Below are positions 1-10,649 of a stretch of 64,000 nt of DNA, one piece after another; the stretch's first letter is position 1, and every line of letters begins with the position of its first letter. Origin of the DNA: Anthopleura xanthogrammica (lineage: Eukaryota > Cnidaria > Anthozoa > Actiniaria > Actiniidae); NCBI GenBank assembly GCA_964019055.1, contig OZ025222.1, positions 5,762,746-5,826,745 of the forward strand. Direction: 5' to 3'. Under the pieces are notes generated by a model. The model saw nothing but the letters and a program-made list of their open reading frames with translations. It searched no databases and was not told the DNA's origin. The position numbers and the translations under genes are program-made.

Positions 1-200
1 AAGGATAATATAGAGGTAAAGGAAAGTTCAGGCATCCGTGTCGTTTCCGCCTTTTCTTCTTTATTAAGACTATCTTCCAAAGCTTTCTTAGCTCTCTTAT
101 TATATTCCGCTAATTTTTTCCCAGCAGCCACCTTCTAAGGATCTTTCCCTCGAACAATCTTTTCGGGTTCTTTCGTGATTTGCTCTCCTTCTGTTGCCAT
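1..200 (-). pseudogene. Decayed Polinton small membrane-protein gene (start-side fragment)
   Basis: Read on the minus strand from an ATG at 200, this matches the 152-residue protein at 41299-41757. Both have an early stretch with ITKEP and IVRE, followed by VAAGKKL and a Lys/Ala/Glu-rich helix. An in-frame stop lies near 135, and the 3' part runs off the window, so it is a pseudogene. It is the first of a run of genes in the same order as the complete Polinton (41.3 to 45.1 kb), which shows that the left 9 kb is a second, decayed copy. Function is unknown; the intact homologue has a membrane segment. Confidence 0.6.
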
Positions 201-227
201 ATTTATTACTTATCAACAAATGCTTAA

Positions 228-760
228 GTCCTGCTTAAGAAGTGCTTAAGTATTCATTAACAAGCTGCTCCGCAGGATGGACAACCTTAACGTGCTTACC
301 GACTTGAAAAAGAAAGCTTTCTAATGCTATGAATCTTCCTCCTTTCAACGTAAGATATCCAACATCGTTACTTTGTTTCTCTCATGAGTTCATCATTCTG
401 CAAATCTTTGCGAAGCTCTTCCTTATTGTCGATTGGAAGTAGGAATGAGACGAGTTCTACTGCTATTCCTTAAAGTACGTGGATTAACCCATTCGTCATT
501 CTAACCCCCATGGCGGTTCGATACCTGTTATGGTACTTTTTAACGTCCTTGGGAGATAATTTTTTAACAACTCCTAAGCTCAGCTCGGCTTCCGTGTACT
601 CGGTAATAGTTTCTAATACGGCAAGTATGGAGATTTGTTCTCGTTTTTCTGCCACATCTTCATCAATCTTCTTGGTCTTCTTCTCCTTAGGGTTTTCTAC
701 TTCTTCTTCTTCTTCTTCCTTTACGGGTTCATTGTCGTATTGTTCTATTATGGAGGTCAT
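228..760 (-). pseudogene. Decayed homologue of the conserved 192-aa Polinton protein
   Basis: The open part (470-760) starts at an ATG and shares its N-terminal plan with the 192-residue protein at 41802-42380: an acidic/basic low-complexity leader, then EKREQ, a TI.EYT segment, KDVKKYYNRY-like residues and ANGL. The frame then breaks near 470. The rest (about 228-470) still aligns to the C-terminal half in nucleotides, including the helper sequence for a PAEQLV-like end. Function unknown. It lies between the membrane-protein remnant and the ATPase remnant, as in the complete copy. Confidence 0.65.
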
Positions 761-782
761 TCTTATATATTACCATCAATAT

Positions 783-1321
783 ATATTTTTAAAAACCAGG
801 TATCTCAACATAGGATGAATAAGGATGTCTGAAGCAAAAACATATCCTTGAGTATTTTTCCTGTTTTAATACTTTCATGAAAGCTTTCTTGCTTTCGCTA
901 TTCAAGGGTTTTGCTATGGAAGTGATCTGCTGGGTTAAGACCCAAACGGAGATCTTATCATGCCTCCCTGAGAACGCTAGACTAATAAACTCATTCGACC
1001 TTTGTTTTAGCTCTCTCGAGAAAGTGCAATCATCCAGGATGATTAGGGTGTCATGTCCTGAAAATACTTTCTTACAATGGGAAAGTAGCTCATTGATTTC
1101 ATCTACATCATTTGCCTTGGGTAATAGGATGATGAATCGTGGGTCCTTGTTGGCAAAGCCTCGATAAGTAAAATTCCGCACATAAGTTGGACAGATGAGT
1201 ATGACGTATTCGAACACATATTGGTAACTGTTTCTTAGCGTGAGAGATATTGAGTCTTTCCACAATTCGTAGGACCTGTTATGATACAGTAAAAGGGTGT
1301 CTTATCTCTTAGTTCCTCCAT
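783..1321 (-). pseudogene. Decayed packaging ATPase (FtsK/HerA, A32-like)
   Basis: Starting from an ATG at 1321, the first residues match the intact ATPase at 43185-43817 and include the Walker A segment GPTNCGKT. A frameshift then moves the reading to the open stretch 789-1265, which keeps the FEYVILICPTYV segment, the Walker B-like LIILDD and the WVLTQQITSIA sensor region. About 30 residues just before the C-terminus are missing compared with the intact copy. Such ATPases pump DNA into the capsid of Polintons and related dsDNA viruses; this copy cannot work. Confidence 0.75.
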
Positions 1322-1357
1322 GCTTATTTAGTTATTGTCTAATTGTGTCTTTGGGTA

Positions 1358-2169
1358 TTAATACGAGATAGCTCTAAGATTGCTATTCTCAAACTCCACC
1401 AACGCATCAACAATGACAAACATGTAACACGTGATATTTCCAGAAGCAGTTGCTGCGGTCCTCTTAATGTAGAGTTTCACCCCATCCTTCGTATTGTTTA
1501 AGACCAGTCCATAACCATGAACGTTAATATCAGGATAAGTCCTCAGGTCAATCCATAAGGCGAACTTATCTTCATAAAACTCTTTCGGAGTAATGTTGTT
1601 CGTGAGATCATATCGCGCCACGATCGCCTCCCAAAAGTCCGTGGGGGTCATCCCTGTAGAAAACAGCTTATTTGCCATACCATCCACATTGATGTCTACT
1701 TAGGTAATATTGGGGTTTGTGAATTTCTCAGAGTTCCTAGCACAGGCTGTATATGGCTCTATGAATAGCATTAGGACTCCAGTTAGGGATCGTCAAGGTA
1801 TTTTGATGTGCACATTGATTACGATGGTGTTTTTCTTGTCGAACATGAAGATCTTATGCAACAATACGTTCTCATAAAAGAACCCCTTACCCAACTGGTA
1901 GGCGCTTAATGCTTCGCGTGCGAGATAATCGCTAGAAATGCACTCATATTCTAGTTCTAGGTTGTATAAGGTATACTTAGTATCCATTGCGCTTGAGACC
2001 ATGACTTTCGTACTTTTTGGGAGCGTAATCTCAAAGGTTAGTGTATCATTGAGTCCGCTAGCATAAAACACTCCATGAGAGTCTAGTATGGGGTGGGACA
2101 AGGGAATCCTGTATCGTTTCCCATACACCTTTGCTAAGGCGACTTCAGCAGCATCCCCATCATCTTTAT
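1358..2169 (-). pseudogene. Decayed Polinton capsid-protein gene (C-terminal two thirds)
   Basis: Two open stretches (1793-2128 and 1358-1687) match the 415-residue capsid protein at 43868-45115. Shared segments include RYRIPLSHPILDSHGV, TLYNLELEYE, KKNT.VIN, TDFWEAIV.RY and KFALWIDLRT. A frameshift near 1690-1790 separates them. The gene is cut at 2169 by an inverted-repeat transposon. A further short stretch of the same gene resumes at 3984-4055 and then joins abruptly to DNA polymerase sequence, so the N-terminal coding part has been deleted. Confidence 0.72.
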
Positions 2170-3983
2170 TAGTCTATCACCTGGGCTCGGGTTTGGGCTC
2201 ACTTAAGGGGACCAAATAAAACTTATTGGAATTTAACAGTTACTATATAAGGACTATGAAAACATATGTTGGACATTCCCAAAATATAGCTTTCCTATTA
2301 AACTAAGGGGATGAAATACGCTGACATGGACCGAGCAGGGGACTGGGACCGAGTTCCTTAAAACAAGTCAAATAAACTCGTATTCGGAAAAAATCATTAA
2401 AACTGACAACATTGGTATGGATCAATAGTACTGGAGTGTGTATTCATTCATTTTGAGGTTTTTAAGCTTATTTGTGATAAAATAAAACAAGTCTAGGACC
2501 CAGTCCCCCTCTCCTGATGTCAGCAAATGTCATTAAATGCCCCTTGGGTCGGCATTTTTACTGTACAACCCTTGGATTTTATTGCAGCTGAAGCTATCTC
2601 TTAGTTTTACATCAATTTACCTACATATATAAAGTAGACTACTAAAAACTTTTGATAATTCATGCATTATCCACGATCTCTATGCATACATAACTATAAA
2701 GAATGAGTGTTTCCTCAAGTATATAATGCGTATGAAGGTACATACATCCACGGTATATACATAATATTTGGGTTATGCAGTCCTGCAATGCCGTAGTTGA
2801 GCATTTGTGTTAATTAATTCGATGAGGATCTTTTCAGTTATAAGAGGAATTTGAATAAAATGTGATATCTATGGTAAAAAGGACAATGCATTCTCACAGT
2901 AATATTACTGAGGTACCAGCTCCATTGTGAGATCGAAAAGAGGGAATGTAAAGAGTGAAATATTGCCCCTCATCATTCATCCTAAACGTTTCATGTTTTA
3001 TGATTACATATTTCAAGCGGAATTTTTGAACAGGGACTATTTTTGCCCTTCCAAACATCCCTTCACCTGATGGCATGTATGGGACGGTGAACGGATAAAA
3101 GGTCAAGATTAAAGGAGCATAATTACAAGCAACAAAATTGTGTCACTTGTCTAGCAACATTGCTGTTTTGGAAGTTGCAGAGCGAATGCTGCTCATGAAA
3201 CCACCCCACACAACAAATCGTATTATTGAAAAGAGTAGGAAGAGCTCCTACTTTGTGCAAACAAGTCATGCAATAATTTTATCGTCGCACGGCGCGGGAT
3301 AGTAATACAAGCAACAATAACTTCGCAACTTGCAATCCAACAATGCATGTTGCGAGACAAGTTGTACGATTTTGTTGCTCATATTTCTGTGCCTTAAATG
3401 GCTGAATTTCAGTAAACTCTTCCTATGAGGAAGTTCTTGAAATACTATCCTCGTGTAAGACATTATACACTATTGATTTTTGTTGCTGCCTGCTTAAAAG
3501 CTGGTGTCAAGTGCACAGATGTGTGCAGACTACATGGGCTGTGGAAGACAGTAGACAACCACGATGATGACATTGATGACGAGGAGAACTATACTGCAAT
3601 CGTTTTATATAAAAGTGAAACAGAGCGTACTCAATATAGTGCTCAACTACGGCATTGCAGGACTGCATAACCCAAATATTATGTATATACCGTGGATGTA
3701 TGTACCTTCATGAATGAATACACACTCCAGTGCTATTGATCCATACCAATGTTGTCCGAATATGAGTTTATTTGACTTGTTTTAAGGAACTCGGTCCCAG
3801 TCCCCTGCTCGGTCCATGTCAGCGTATTTCATCCCCTTAGTTTAATAGGAAAGCTATATTTTGGGAATGTCCAACACATTTTTTCATAGTCCTTATATAG
3901 TAACTGTTAAATTCCAATAAGTTTTATTTGGTCCCCTTGAGTGAGCCAATAAAGTGGAAAAAAAGGTCTCAGGTGATAGACTA
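2170..3983. mobile_element. Non-autonomous DNA transposon with long inverted repeats
   Basis: The outer ends are complementary (TAGTCTATCACCTG at 2170 and CAGGTGATAGACTA ending at 3983), and similarity continues inward for about 300 bp on both sides, interrupted on the left by about 275 bp of extra sequence. The flanks carry TAT on both sides (2167-2169 and 3984-3986), consistent with a 3-bp target duplication such as PIF/Harbinger elements make, though that family prefers TWA. No open frame inside resembles a transposase. It splits the decayed capsid gene cleanly, so it inserted after the Polinton copy arrived. Confidence 0.7.
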
Positions 3984-4055
3984 TATCCCCAGCTTTTGTT
4001 CTTAGTTTCCTCATATTCTCTGAGGAGATCCCTTCTCTTAGCCTATACTCTTGTT

Positions 4056-5294
4056 CTCTCTTCATGAGGAATAAGGGGGACTTTCATGGAATGAGGATAG
4101 TTCTTAAAACGGAGCATGGTTCCTTTCTCAGGGTAGAACGATTTTTACGGCCTTATATTGTTTGCAATATTCGGAATGTTCTTGAAGGACATGCTTATTG
4201 GTGAAGGAGTTAAAACATCTTAAACAAAAATGCCTCTTATGTTGGTGACTTGATAACTGGGAGTATAAGAGCCTCGACAAATTCTTGATCCAACAATGGT
4301 GGCTCGTTTCCTTATTGGAGATTAGTAGTAGGTTTATGATATGTTCCCTGTCCTCTCCATCATAAATCGTAAGGGGGTAGACTTTCTCCTTTTCATACCC
4401 TAAAACGTTAATCGCATAGCTCCTGTTGTTTTTCTCAAAGAGGCGGATGTCTTGGAGCTCCGTGGGAAAGCGAAGCCCCTCCCAGTTCAACCTTTCTGCA
4501 TAATTCTTAAGCGTCTTGGATATCCTCTCAGGATTGCTGCTTGGTTTGAATCCAGCTACGGTTACCGCCCACTTAAAACATTGGTCGTCTTTGTTCTTGG
4601 GATTAATAATGGCTTTCCTTACTGCTAATTCTTGAGGAGGTGAAACATAGGTGCCCGCTTTTAGGAGCAGTAATTTTGTAAAATGGATGCTTAAGGATAC
4701 TACCCTCCATAGGATCCACCCCGAACCTTCCTTTTGGAACTTGCTGACTCTTTCTAGGATATCCTGGGTAACCCTTTCATACAACTCTATTAAATTCGTG
4801 GCTTCTGTTACACCCTCTGGTTCTGTGTGAAAATGCCCTTCACTAGTGATATCTTCTCCATTATTCCCAATCTTCTAAAACCTACATACTAGATAGAGCT
4901 TCACCTTCGAGGGTTTCTTATTTACTCATATGGTCTCTATGATACGTTTCTCATGCGTATTCATGAACACGGTGGGATCCACATCATCATCACCTCCAAG
5001 AATCCTATGTTCCTTAAGAAAACCCTTAAACAAAGATCTTTTCGTGATCCTTCTTCTCTTCATCTTGCGACGAATATGTCTTATCTTCCTCTTCAAAGCC
5101 TCGATACGCTTATTAATAGGTCTTACGAGATCAGACGGAACGATTGGTAATAACCAGTCTGAAAAATCTTTTAACTCGTCTTGAATTGCGTTTATGATAG
5201 GCGGTTTTGGATTTGGTTTTGGATTTGTTGGTGGGGTTGGGGGTAATATTGGTACATTAATCTTAGGTATGGGTTCATCCATGAGGTTTGACAT
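4056..5294 (-). pseudogene. Decayed Polinton DNA polymerase B, N-terminal part only
   Basis: Two open frames (4926-5294 and 4128-4784) match the first 390 or so residues of the 1,207-residue polymerase at 46206-49829. They share the PP-rich leader, DFSDWLLP, KEHRILG, WILWRVVSLSIHF (AIRKVVSLSIHF in the intact copy), the cysteine/histidine finger with HFCLRCFNSFTN, and HSEYC. A frame break lies near 4860-4930. Everything C-terminal of this, including all exonuclease and polymerase motifs and the adjacent integrase gene, has been deleted, and the remnant is fused to a capsid fragment at about 4055. Confidence 0.75.
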
Positions 5295-5339
5295 TTTCCT
5301 TTATAATATGTTTACATATTCTTTAAACATATTATTTTT

Positions 5340-6275
5340 TCTATTTCTTCCCCCCATCTCACATCACTTAGACTTCGTCATCACATACCCTACAGGTAGC
5401 TCCTCTTCCTTAAAATAAGCAAACGTATATTGTCGACCCTCAATCTTGGATCGCCCAGTCTTTGCATAGTTCTTTCCATCGCAACACATCTTAATAAGAC
5501 CAGCGTTTACCCCTAGATGTTTACCCCTATTGTTTGTTCGGTGAGTAGGTTTGTGGCTACCACGCATTTCCTATTCTTGCGGTTTTTGGCTAGGTAGGAA
5601 TAATCCCTCTCCTTCTTGGGGAGTGGGGGTGGTGTGGGTGCTTTGGGTGGGGGTAATTGCAACACGGTGTGTGCAACACGGGGGTGGGGGTTGATGGGGC
5701 GCATGTGGTCCTTGGGTGGGTGGTGGGGTAGGGGTAATTGTGGGGGTTGGGTTGGTTGGGGCGTGCATGGTGGGGGTGGGGGTGGTGTTGGTTGGGGCGC
5801 ATGTGGTTCAGCTTGGGTGGGTTGAGGTGGTTGGCGTAGGGGTAATTTTTGGGGTGAGTGAGACAAGGGGGTTGGGGTTGGTCGGGTGATGATGGTTGGG
5901 GGGGGGGTTCGACGTACTCATACTTGTGTTCGTGTTCGTGTTCTTGTGCTTTTTTGTGCACGTGGGTGTTTTTTCTCCTCTTGTAGGAAAGAGCGTTTTT
6001 ACAAAGGTGAAGAGATGAAGGGGATAGTTCGTAGATGCTGGTTCGGGAGTGGTGGTCAAGTATTATTACGATGATTGGTGTTTTTTGTTTTTTCGTCATT
6101 GCGTTTTATGTGTTTTCTTTAGCATATGTAAACATTCTTCATTTTTCTGTATTTTTTGCTCTTTTTTTTCTTTAGTGAAGGGAATTCCCTCCAAAAACCG
6201 GTTTTAAAGAAATCCTTAAAGATCTAAAGAGATCCTTAAAGATCCCTTGCGGTGATGCCCCAGAACTGGCATATA
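5340..6275. repeat. Direct repeat copy A (about 0.9 kb) inside the decayed Polinton
   Basis: This segment has the same content and orientation as 8400-9335. Both hold a minus-strand frame ending in a GINAGLIKMCC-type domain, a G-rich plus-strand tract, a 3' AT-rich part, and the closing run with CCTTAAAGATCCCTTGC followed by a GTGATGC segment. Copy A lies between polymerase and membrane-protein remnants, a position with no counterpart in the complete Polinton, so it is likely a duplication or the scar of two elements joined end to end. Confidence 0.6.
5364..6060 (-). pseudogene. Decayed copy of the Polinton HTH-domain protein, copy A
   Basis: The 3' part of the minus-strand frame (5364-5567) carries the C-terminal domain seen intact at 34966-35499: GVNAGLIKMCC, KTGRSKI, FAYFKEEELP and a short basic end. 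The upstream part is rich in Pro, Thr and His, encoded by a G-rich plus-strand tract (5616-5905), and needs at least two frame changes to join. The intact homologue has its Pro-rich leader in the same place. The fold looks like a NUMOD1-type DNA-binding module, but that is a pattern judgement only. Confidence 0.5.
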
Positions 6276-6367
6276 TACACTTCTTCAGCGATGGAGTATA
6301 TCCAATGTTGATTGTCATAGAAATGCATGATAGAAATCACATAAGAATAGCACGTAATATATAAAAA

Positions 6368-6982
6368 ATGGTGGATAACGACATCAAAACGACAAGAATA
6401 TATCCAACACTCCCAGAACCCTCCAATGGTGAGGGTTTCAGACTACACAAGGCGAATGCCGTACTCATGAAGCTAGAAAACGAGCACGACCGTTACGAAA
6501 AGGTACGAAAGAAGTATGCTCGATGGAGATCTTTTTTCCATAGTTCCTCGATGACTGCAGGAGGTCTCTCATTCTTATTCATGATGGGGGGTATTGGTAC
6601 GTCACTCACAGGTCCTGGATTGGTGGTTGGGATACCGTTATCTGCGGTGGGGGGTTTTATGGGTGTTGTTTCGGCCTTGTGTGGGATTACCGTCAAGAAG
6701 CTAACCATGAAAGTAAGCAAGCATGAGAAAACCGTCAAACTCATTCATTCTAAGCTTAATAGTATTAACTATCTCATCTCGAAAGCTTTGAAGGATAACA
6801 AGATTAATGAGGAAGAACTTTCTCTCATTCTCGCTGAGATGGGAAAGTATGAGAGACTCAGGAGTGAAATTAGGATGAAGAAGAATGAAGAATTCTCGCA
6901 AAAAAAAGTATTTGACATCGAAGAGATAAGGAAAGAGATGAAAAAGGAGCTCATTCAACAACTCACACAACCAAAGAAGTAG
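6368..6982 (+). CDS. Polinton glycine-rich membrane protein (204 aa, intact)
   Basis: The frame is complete from ATG to stop and is homologous along its length to 37841-38458 (205 aa) and 61292-61879 (195 aa). An N-terminal acidic leader with RLHKANAVL precedes a basic helix (YEKVRKKYARWRSFFH). Two hydrophobic, Gly/Ser-rich segments follow (about residues 55-105) with the signature GGIGTSLTGPGLVVG.PL, then a long charged coiled-coil half and a Lys-rich tail. The middle is reminiscent of membrane-inserting proteins, so a role in virion membrane or entry is possible but not shown. This copy stays open although its neighbours are broken. The strand is opposite to the polymerase remnant. Confidence 0.7.
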   Translation: MVDNDIKTTRIYPTLPEPSNGEGFRLHKANAVLMKLENEHDRYEKVRKKYARWRSFFHSSSMTAGGLSFLFMMGGIGTSLTGPGLVVGIPLSAVGGFMGVVSALCGITVKKLTMKVSKHEKTVKLIHSKLNSINYLISKALKDNKINEEELSLILAEMGKYERLRSEIRMKKNEEFSQKKVFDIEEIRKEMKKELIQQLTQPKK

Positions 6983-7135
6983 GTCATTCAACAACTCACA
7001 CAACCAAAGAAGTAGCTTAAACCACCCACACGACCAAAGAAGTAGTGTTTCGGTGTGGAGGCTTTGAGTCTAGGATTCAGCGTGAGGACACGATACAGAC
7101 CTAAATGGGAAAGAAATACATTATATAAAAGGAAC

Positions 7136-8384
7136 ATGTATGACGTATTTGGTAGCAAAATGGGGGACAACTGATACTTTTTTCCCGACAAGAGCTCTCG
7201 TCAGAGCATCCCAACATCTGATAACGTCGTTTACTCACCTCCCAAACCCGTGCCTAAACCAAAGCCTGAGCCTAAGCCTAAACCAAAGTCCAACTTTCCT
7301 AGCAACCTCATGAGAACTAAGGAGACTAAGGTTTCAAGGTTTCAAGGTTTATTTTTTCCACATATTTACAGTTATAGATATTAATAAATACAGACAAAGA
7401 ATCGTGGTAGAGCGCAGAAATACAACCCGAGGGGGTTAATGAAATTTTCTGCACCCTATTGATAGGTAGATGTAATTCAATTTAAAGTGGGACGAAAGAG
7501 GTGAAATTTAAAAATCTAACATAAGTGGGAGTTAGAAACATCTTTGAGCAAACGGAAATAACACACACCACTAGTAAGGAAAGTCGTGCTTGGCTAGCGG
7601 GTCCTAACATGCAATACTGGCCTCAGCAGCTGAACTTTGTCGTTTGGGCTGCTACCAAGGGGTGTGGGGTTGGAGTTGATATGTTGGATATTCCGTTTTT
7701 GCGATTCCATGTGGCTTTTACCATGCGGAGGTTGTTATATGAGTTGGGATGTCCCCTTCCAGGAGATGCTGTGTTTAATAGGATGAATAATAAGTACGAC
7801 CCGGTTGTGTGGGATCGATTGAAAAAGGAGTTTGGGTTAGTGGATCCAGACTTTAGGAACAAGGAGGGGGCGGCTCATGGTCTTGGGGAAACGTATGTGT
7901 GGTCTTCTTACATTGGTCCTGACATTGAAAGACCTGGGATGGGATATCCTATTGATTGGAAGTTTGGTGATGAGGGGGGATCGGAGTCCGCTGGGAACCT
8001 TATTTACTACAAAAAAAGCATGGAGCAGCATCCGTGGATACCGTTCATTCCTGCAAAGGGTCTTGGATTGAAGAACTTGGGTAGGATTAATCGGAGCATT
8101 GAAGCTTTCATGTATTGCATCCTTGGGTCTCAGGTAAGGACTCGCCACCCCATCTTGGATGCGGAAAGTGGTGCTTCCCAGGAAACGCAGCAGGTTTTCT
8201 TAATCCTCTTTAATAGCAGCATCAGGAAAAGGTAAGGTTGCTTCATGGAGACGAAAACGATCCAAGGCGTGGTGTAGTTAAGAGACCAAGGAAGTATCTT
8301 AAACCTGTTGACAGCACACATGACGTGAACTTAATGCTGATTACCGTGGGGATGGCTGACGCAGCATGGTTTTTGTTCCGTTAG
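7136..8384 (+). pseudogene. Decayed WPQQLNF-family Polinton protein
   Basis: An ATG at 7136 (MYDVFG) matches the start of the gene at 36375-37747, but a stop comes within 15 codons. About 180 bp of unrelated AT-rich sequence (about 7330-7520) interrupts the frame, after which 7525-8235 is open and carries the family signature WPQQLNFVVWAATKGCGVG, RLLYELGCPLP, GLGETY and INRSIEA. The frame breaks again near 8235. The last codons before the stop at 8384 encode a hydrophobic tail like the intact copies. Function unknown. Confidence 0.7.
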
Positions 8385-8399
8385 CATGGTGACGTGGGG

Positions 8400-9335
8400 T
8401 TCTCGTTCCGTTTGTATCTCACATCAATTAGACTTCACCATCACATAACCTGAAGGTAGCTCCTCTTCTTTGAAGTAAGCAAACACATATTGACGACCAT
8501 CAATCCTGAATCGCCCAATCTTTGCATAGTTCTTTCCATCGCAACACATCTTGATAAGACCAGCATTTATTCCTAGATGTTTTTGTGTGGTGTATATGCT
8601 GTAAAAATAGGTCTTTTCTTCAGTGAGTAGGTTTGTGGCTACCACACACTTCCTATTTTGTGGTTGTTTGCTAGGTAGGAATAATCCCTCTCCTTTTTGG
8701 GGAGTGGTGGTGGTTCTTCTTTGGTTGGTGGGGGCGTGTGTGGTTCTTTGGGTGGTGTTTGGGCCGGGTGTGGTTCTTCGGGTGGTGTTTGGGGTGACTG
8801 TGGTTCTTCTGGTGGTGTTTGGGGTGAGTGTGCTTATTTTGGTGGTGTTTGGGGTGTGTGCGACACAGGGTTGGGGTTGGTTCGAGTGTTTACAACACAG
8901 GGGTTGGGGTTGGTTGGGGTGTGTGCGACCCGGGGGTTGGGGTTGATTGGGGTGTGTGCGACACGGGGGTTGGGGCTGGTTGGGGCATGATGTACTCATA
9001 CTCATGTTCTTGTTCGTGTTCATGTTCATGTGCTCTCCTGGACACGTGGGTGCTTCTCTTTCTCTTTGTTTTCACAAAGGCGAAGCGATGAAGGGGATAG
9101 TTGGCATATGTTGGGTTGGGAGCGGCGGTTGAGTATTATTACGATGATTAGTGTTTTTTTCTTCATTTGTGTTTCGTGCGCTCTTTAAGTATGTGTAAAC
9201 ATTTTTTCATTTTTCGTTTTTTTGCTATATTTTTCTTTATTTAAGAGAATTCCCCCAAAAATTGGTTTAAATCTGTTTTAAAGAAATCCTTAAAGATCCC
9301 TTGCTGTGATGCGTCAAAACCGGCATGTTAACACT
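8400..9335. repeat. Direct repeat copy B (about 0.9 kb) inside the decayed Polinton
   Basis: This is the partner of 5340-6275 in the same orientation. It marks the right limit of recognisable Polinton sequence: just after its closing run the satellite-like repeat at 9340 begins. In the complete Polinton the equivalent gene (34966-35499) is the one next to the terminal repeat, so copy B may sit near the original element end, but no terminal inverted repeat can be recognised here. Confidence 0.55.
8424..9029 (-). CDS. Polinton HTH-domain protein with Pro/Thr-rich leader, copy B
   Basis: An open frame of 201 residues. The N-terminal half is built of repeated PNQPQPP.RTH- and PNTTRRTT-like units, encoded by a G-rich plus-strand tract. 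The C-terminal 75 residues match 34966-35499: RKCVVATNLL, Y.YFYSIYTT-like residues, GINAGLIKMCC, IDGRQYVFAYF and EELPSGYV. The pattern of a short strand, an S.Y.A..LGI helix and a C..G element resembles NUMOD1 DNA-binding modules of homing endonucleases. The true start is uncertain because of the repeats. It may still be coding, although the surrounding element is dead. Confidence 0.45.
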   Translation of the reverse strand: MNMNTNKNMSMSTSCPNQPQPPCRTHPNQPQPPGRTHPNQPQPLCCKHSNQPQPCVAHTPNTTKISTLTPNTTRRTTVTPNTTRRTTPGPNTTQRTTHAPTNQRRTTTTPQKGEGLFLPSKQPQNRKCVVATNLLTEEKTYFYSIYTTQKHLGINAGLIKMCCDGKNYAKIGRFRIDGRQYVFAYFKEEELPSGYVMVKSN

Positions 9336-9339
9336 ACTT

Positions 9340-10315
9340 ATTGAGACTCGCATTGCAATCGAAGAAAGCAATAATAAGTGACTTTAAAAGGAAATGGCTG
9401 CTCTTATGGGGAACGTTTTTGTCTAAAATTTTCAATCTATATCAAGGTCTAAATATTAGCTAACTCTAATGCTTTTATACACACAGGTTGGGGAGAATAT
9501 AGCGATATCTCACAAGGCGCGACCTGATATCCAAGTCTTTCTGCATGGACGCAGTTCGCTCCTAACTTGGTTTAACTCTAGTGAGTAGACGCAATATTGA
9601 GACTCGCATTGCAATCGAAGAAACCAATATTAAGTGACTTTGAAAGGGAATGGCTCCTCTTATGGGGAACGCTTTTATCTAGAATTTTCGCTCTATATCA
9701 TGGTCAAAATGTTAAGTAACTATAATGCTCTTATACACACAGGCTCGGGAGAATATAGTGAAATTTCGCAAGGCACAACCTGCTATACAAGTCTTTTTGC
9801 ATAGGTGCAGTTCGCTACTAACTTGGTTTAACTCTGGTAAGTAGACGCAATATTGAGACCGACATTGCAATCGAAGAAACCAATAATAAATGACTTTGAA
9901 AGGATTTGGCGCTAAATCATGGTCAAAGTATTAGCTAAAAGTAATGCTTGTATACACACAGGTTGAGAAGAATATAGTAATAACGAAATGTCACAACGCT
10001 GGACCAGATATCCGAGTCTTTCTGCATGGGCGCAATTCACTACGACCTTCGTTCATCTCTTGTAAGTAGACACAATAATGAGGCCCGCAATGCATTCAAA
10101 GAAACCAATAATAAGTGACTGTGAAAGGAAATGGCCTCTCTGATGGGGAACTCTTTTGTCTAGAATACACACATATTTAGGAGAATATAGCGAAATGTCG
10201 CAAGGCGCGACCTGATATCCAAGCCTGCATTGGTGCAATTCTCTACTCACTTGGTTTATCTCTGGTGAGTAAATGCAATAGTAAGTAAGTTTGAAAGGAA
10301 ATGGCAGCATTTTAA
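9340..10315. repeat. Tandem repeat, unit about 255 bp, about four copies
   Basis: Units begin near 9340, 9596, 9851 and 10076 with variants of ATTGAGACTCGCATTGCAAT, continue through an AATAATAAGTGACTTTGAAAGG-like part and a TATACACACAGG part, and end with CTAACTTGGTTTAACTCT. A partial fifth unit ends near 10315. Later units are shorter and more diverged. No frame is shared between units, so this looks like a minisatellite and not a gene. It lies between the decayed Polinton and the THAP exon. Confidence 0.8.
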
Positions 10316-10649
10316 CCACATCAGCGTTAACGTCATGAATTTTGTCAAAGCAAAAAGGGGATTAGAAATTTTTAAGAATTGATTTGCATTTTTTAAAACT
10401 CGAAATCTTTATACTTATTGTAAATTCTATTTCACAATAGATTTCTACACAACAAAAGGGGCTCAAATTAACTATTACTTACTAATTTTTCTACTCAAAT
10501 TTACCTTTCTGACCACGCCCAGCCATGTTGGCCGCTACTTCTGGAATTCTAGTGGACTTGCACTAGTTTCTTGTGACGTAAATTCGGTAACTCAGGTCGG
10601 CTCTCTCGTCTTTCCTTAGCCTTTCCTTGTAGTAAATATTCCTAGTAGG

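Noticed and set aside
5616..5825. Gly/Trp-rich plus-strand frame
   Set aside because: It is the complement of the Pro/His-rich leader and is made by the G-rich repeat; no start context or homology.
9340..10315. CRISPR-like array
   Set aside because: Repeats are about 255 bp and adjacent, with no short repeat/spacer alternation, and the context is eukaryotic. It is a minisatellite.
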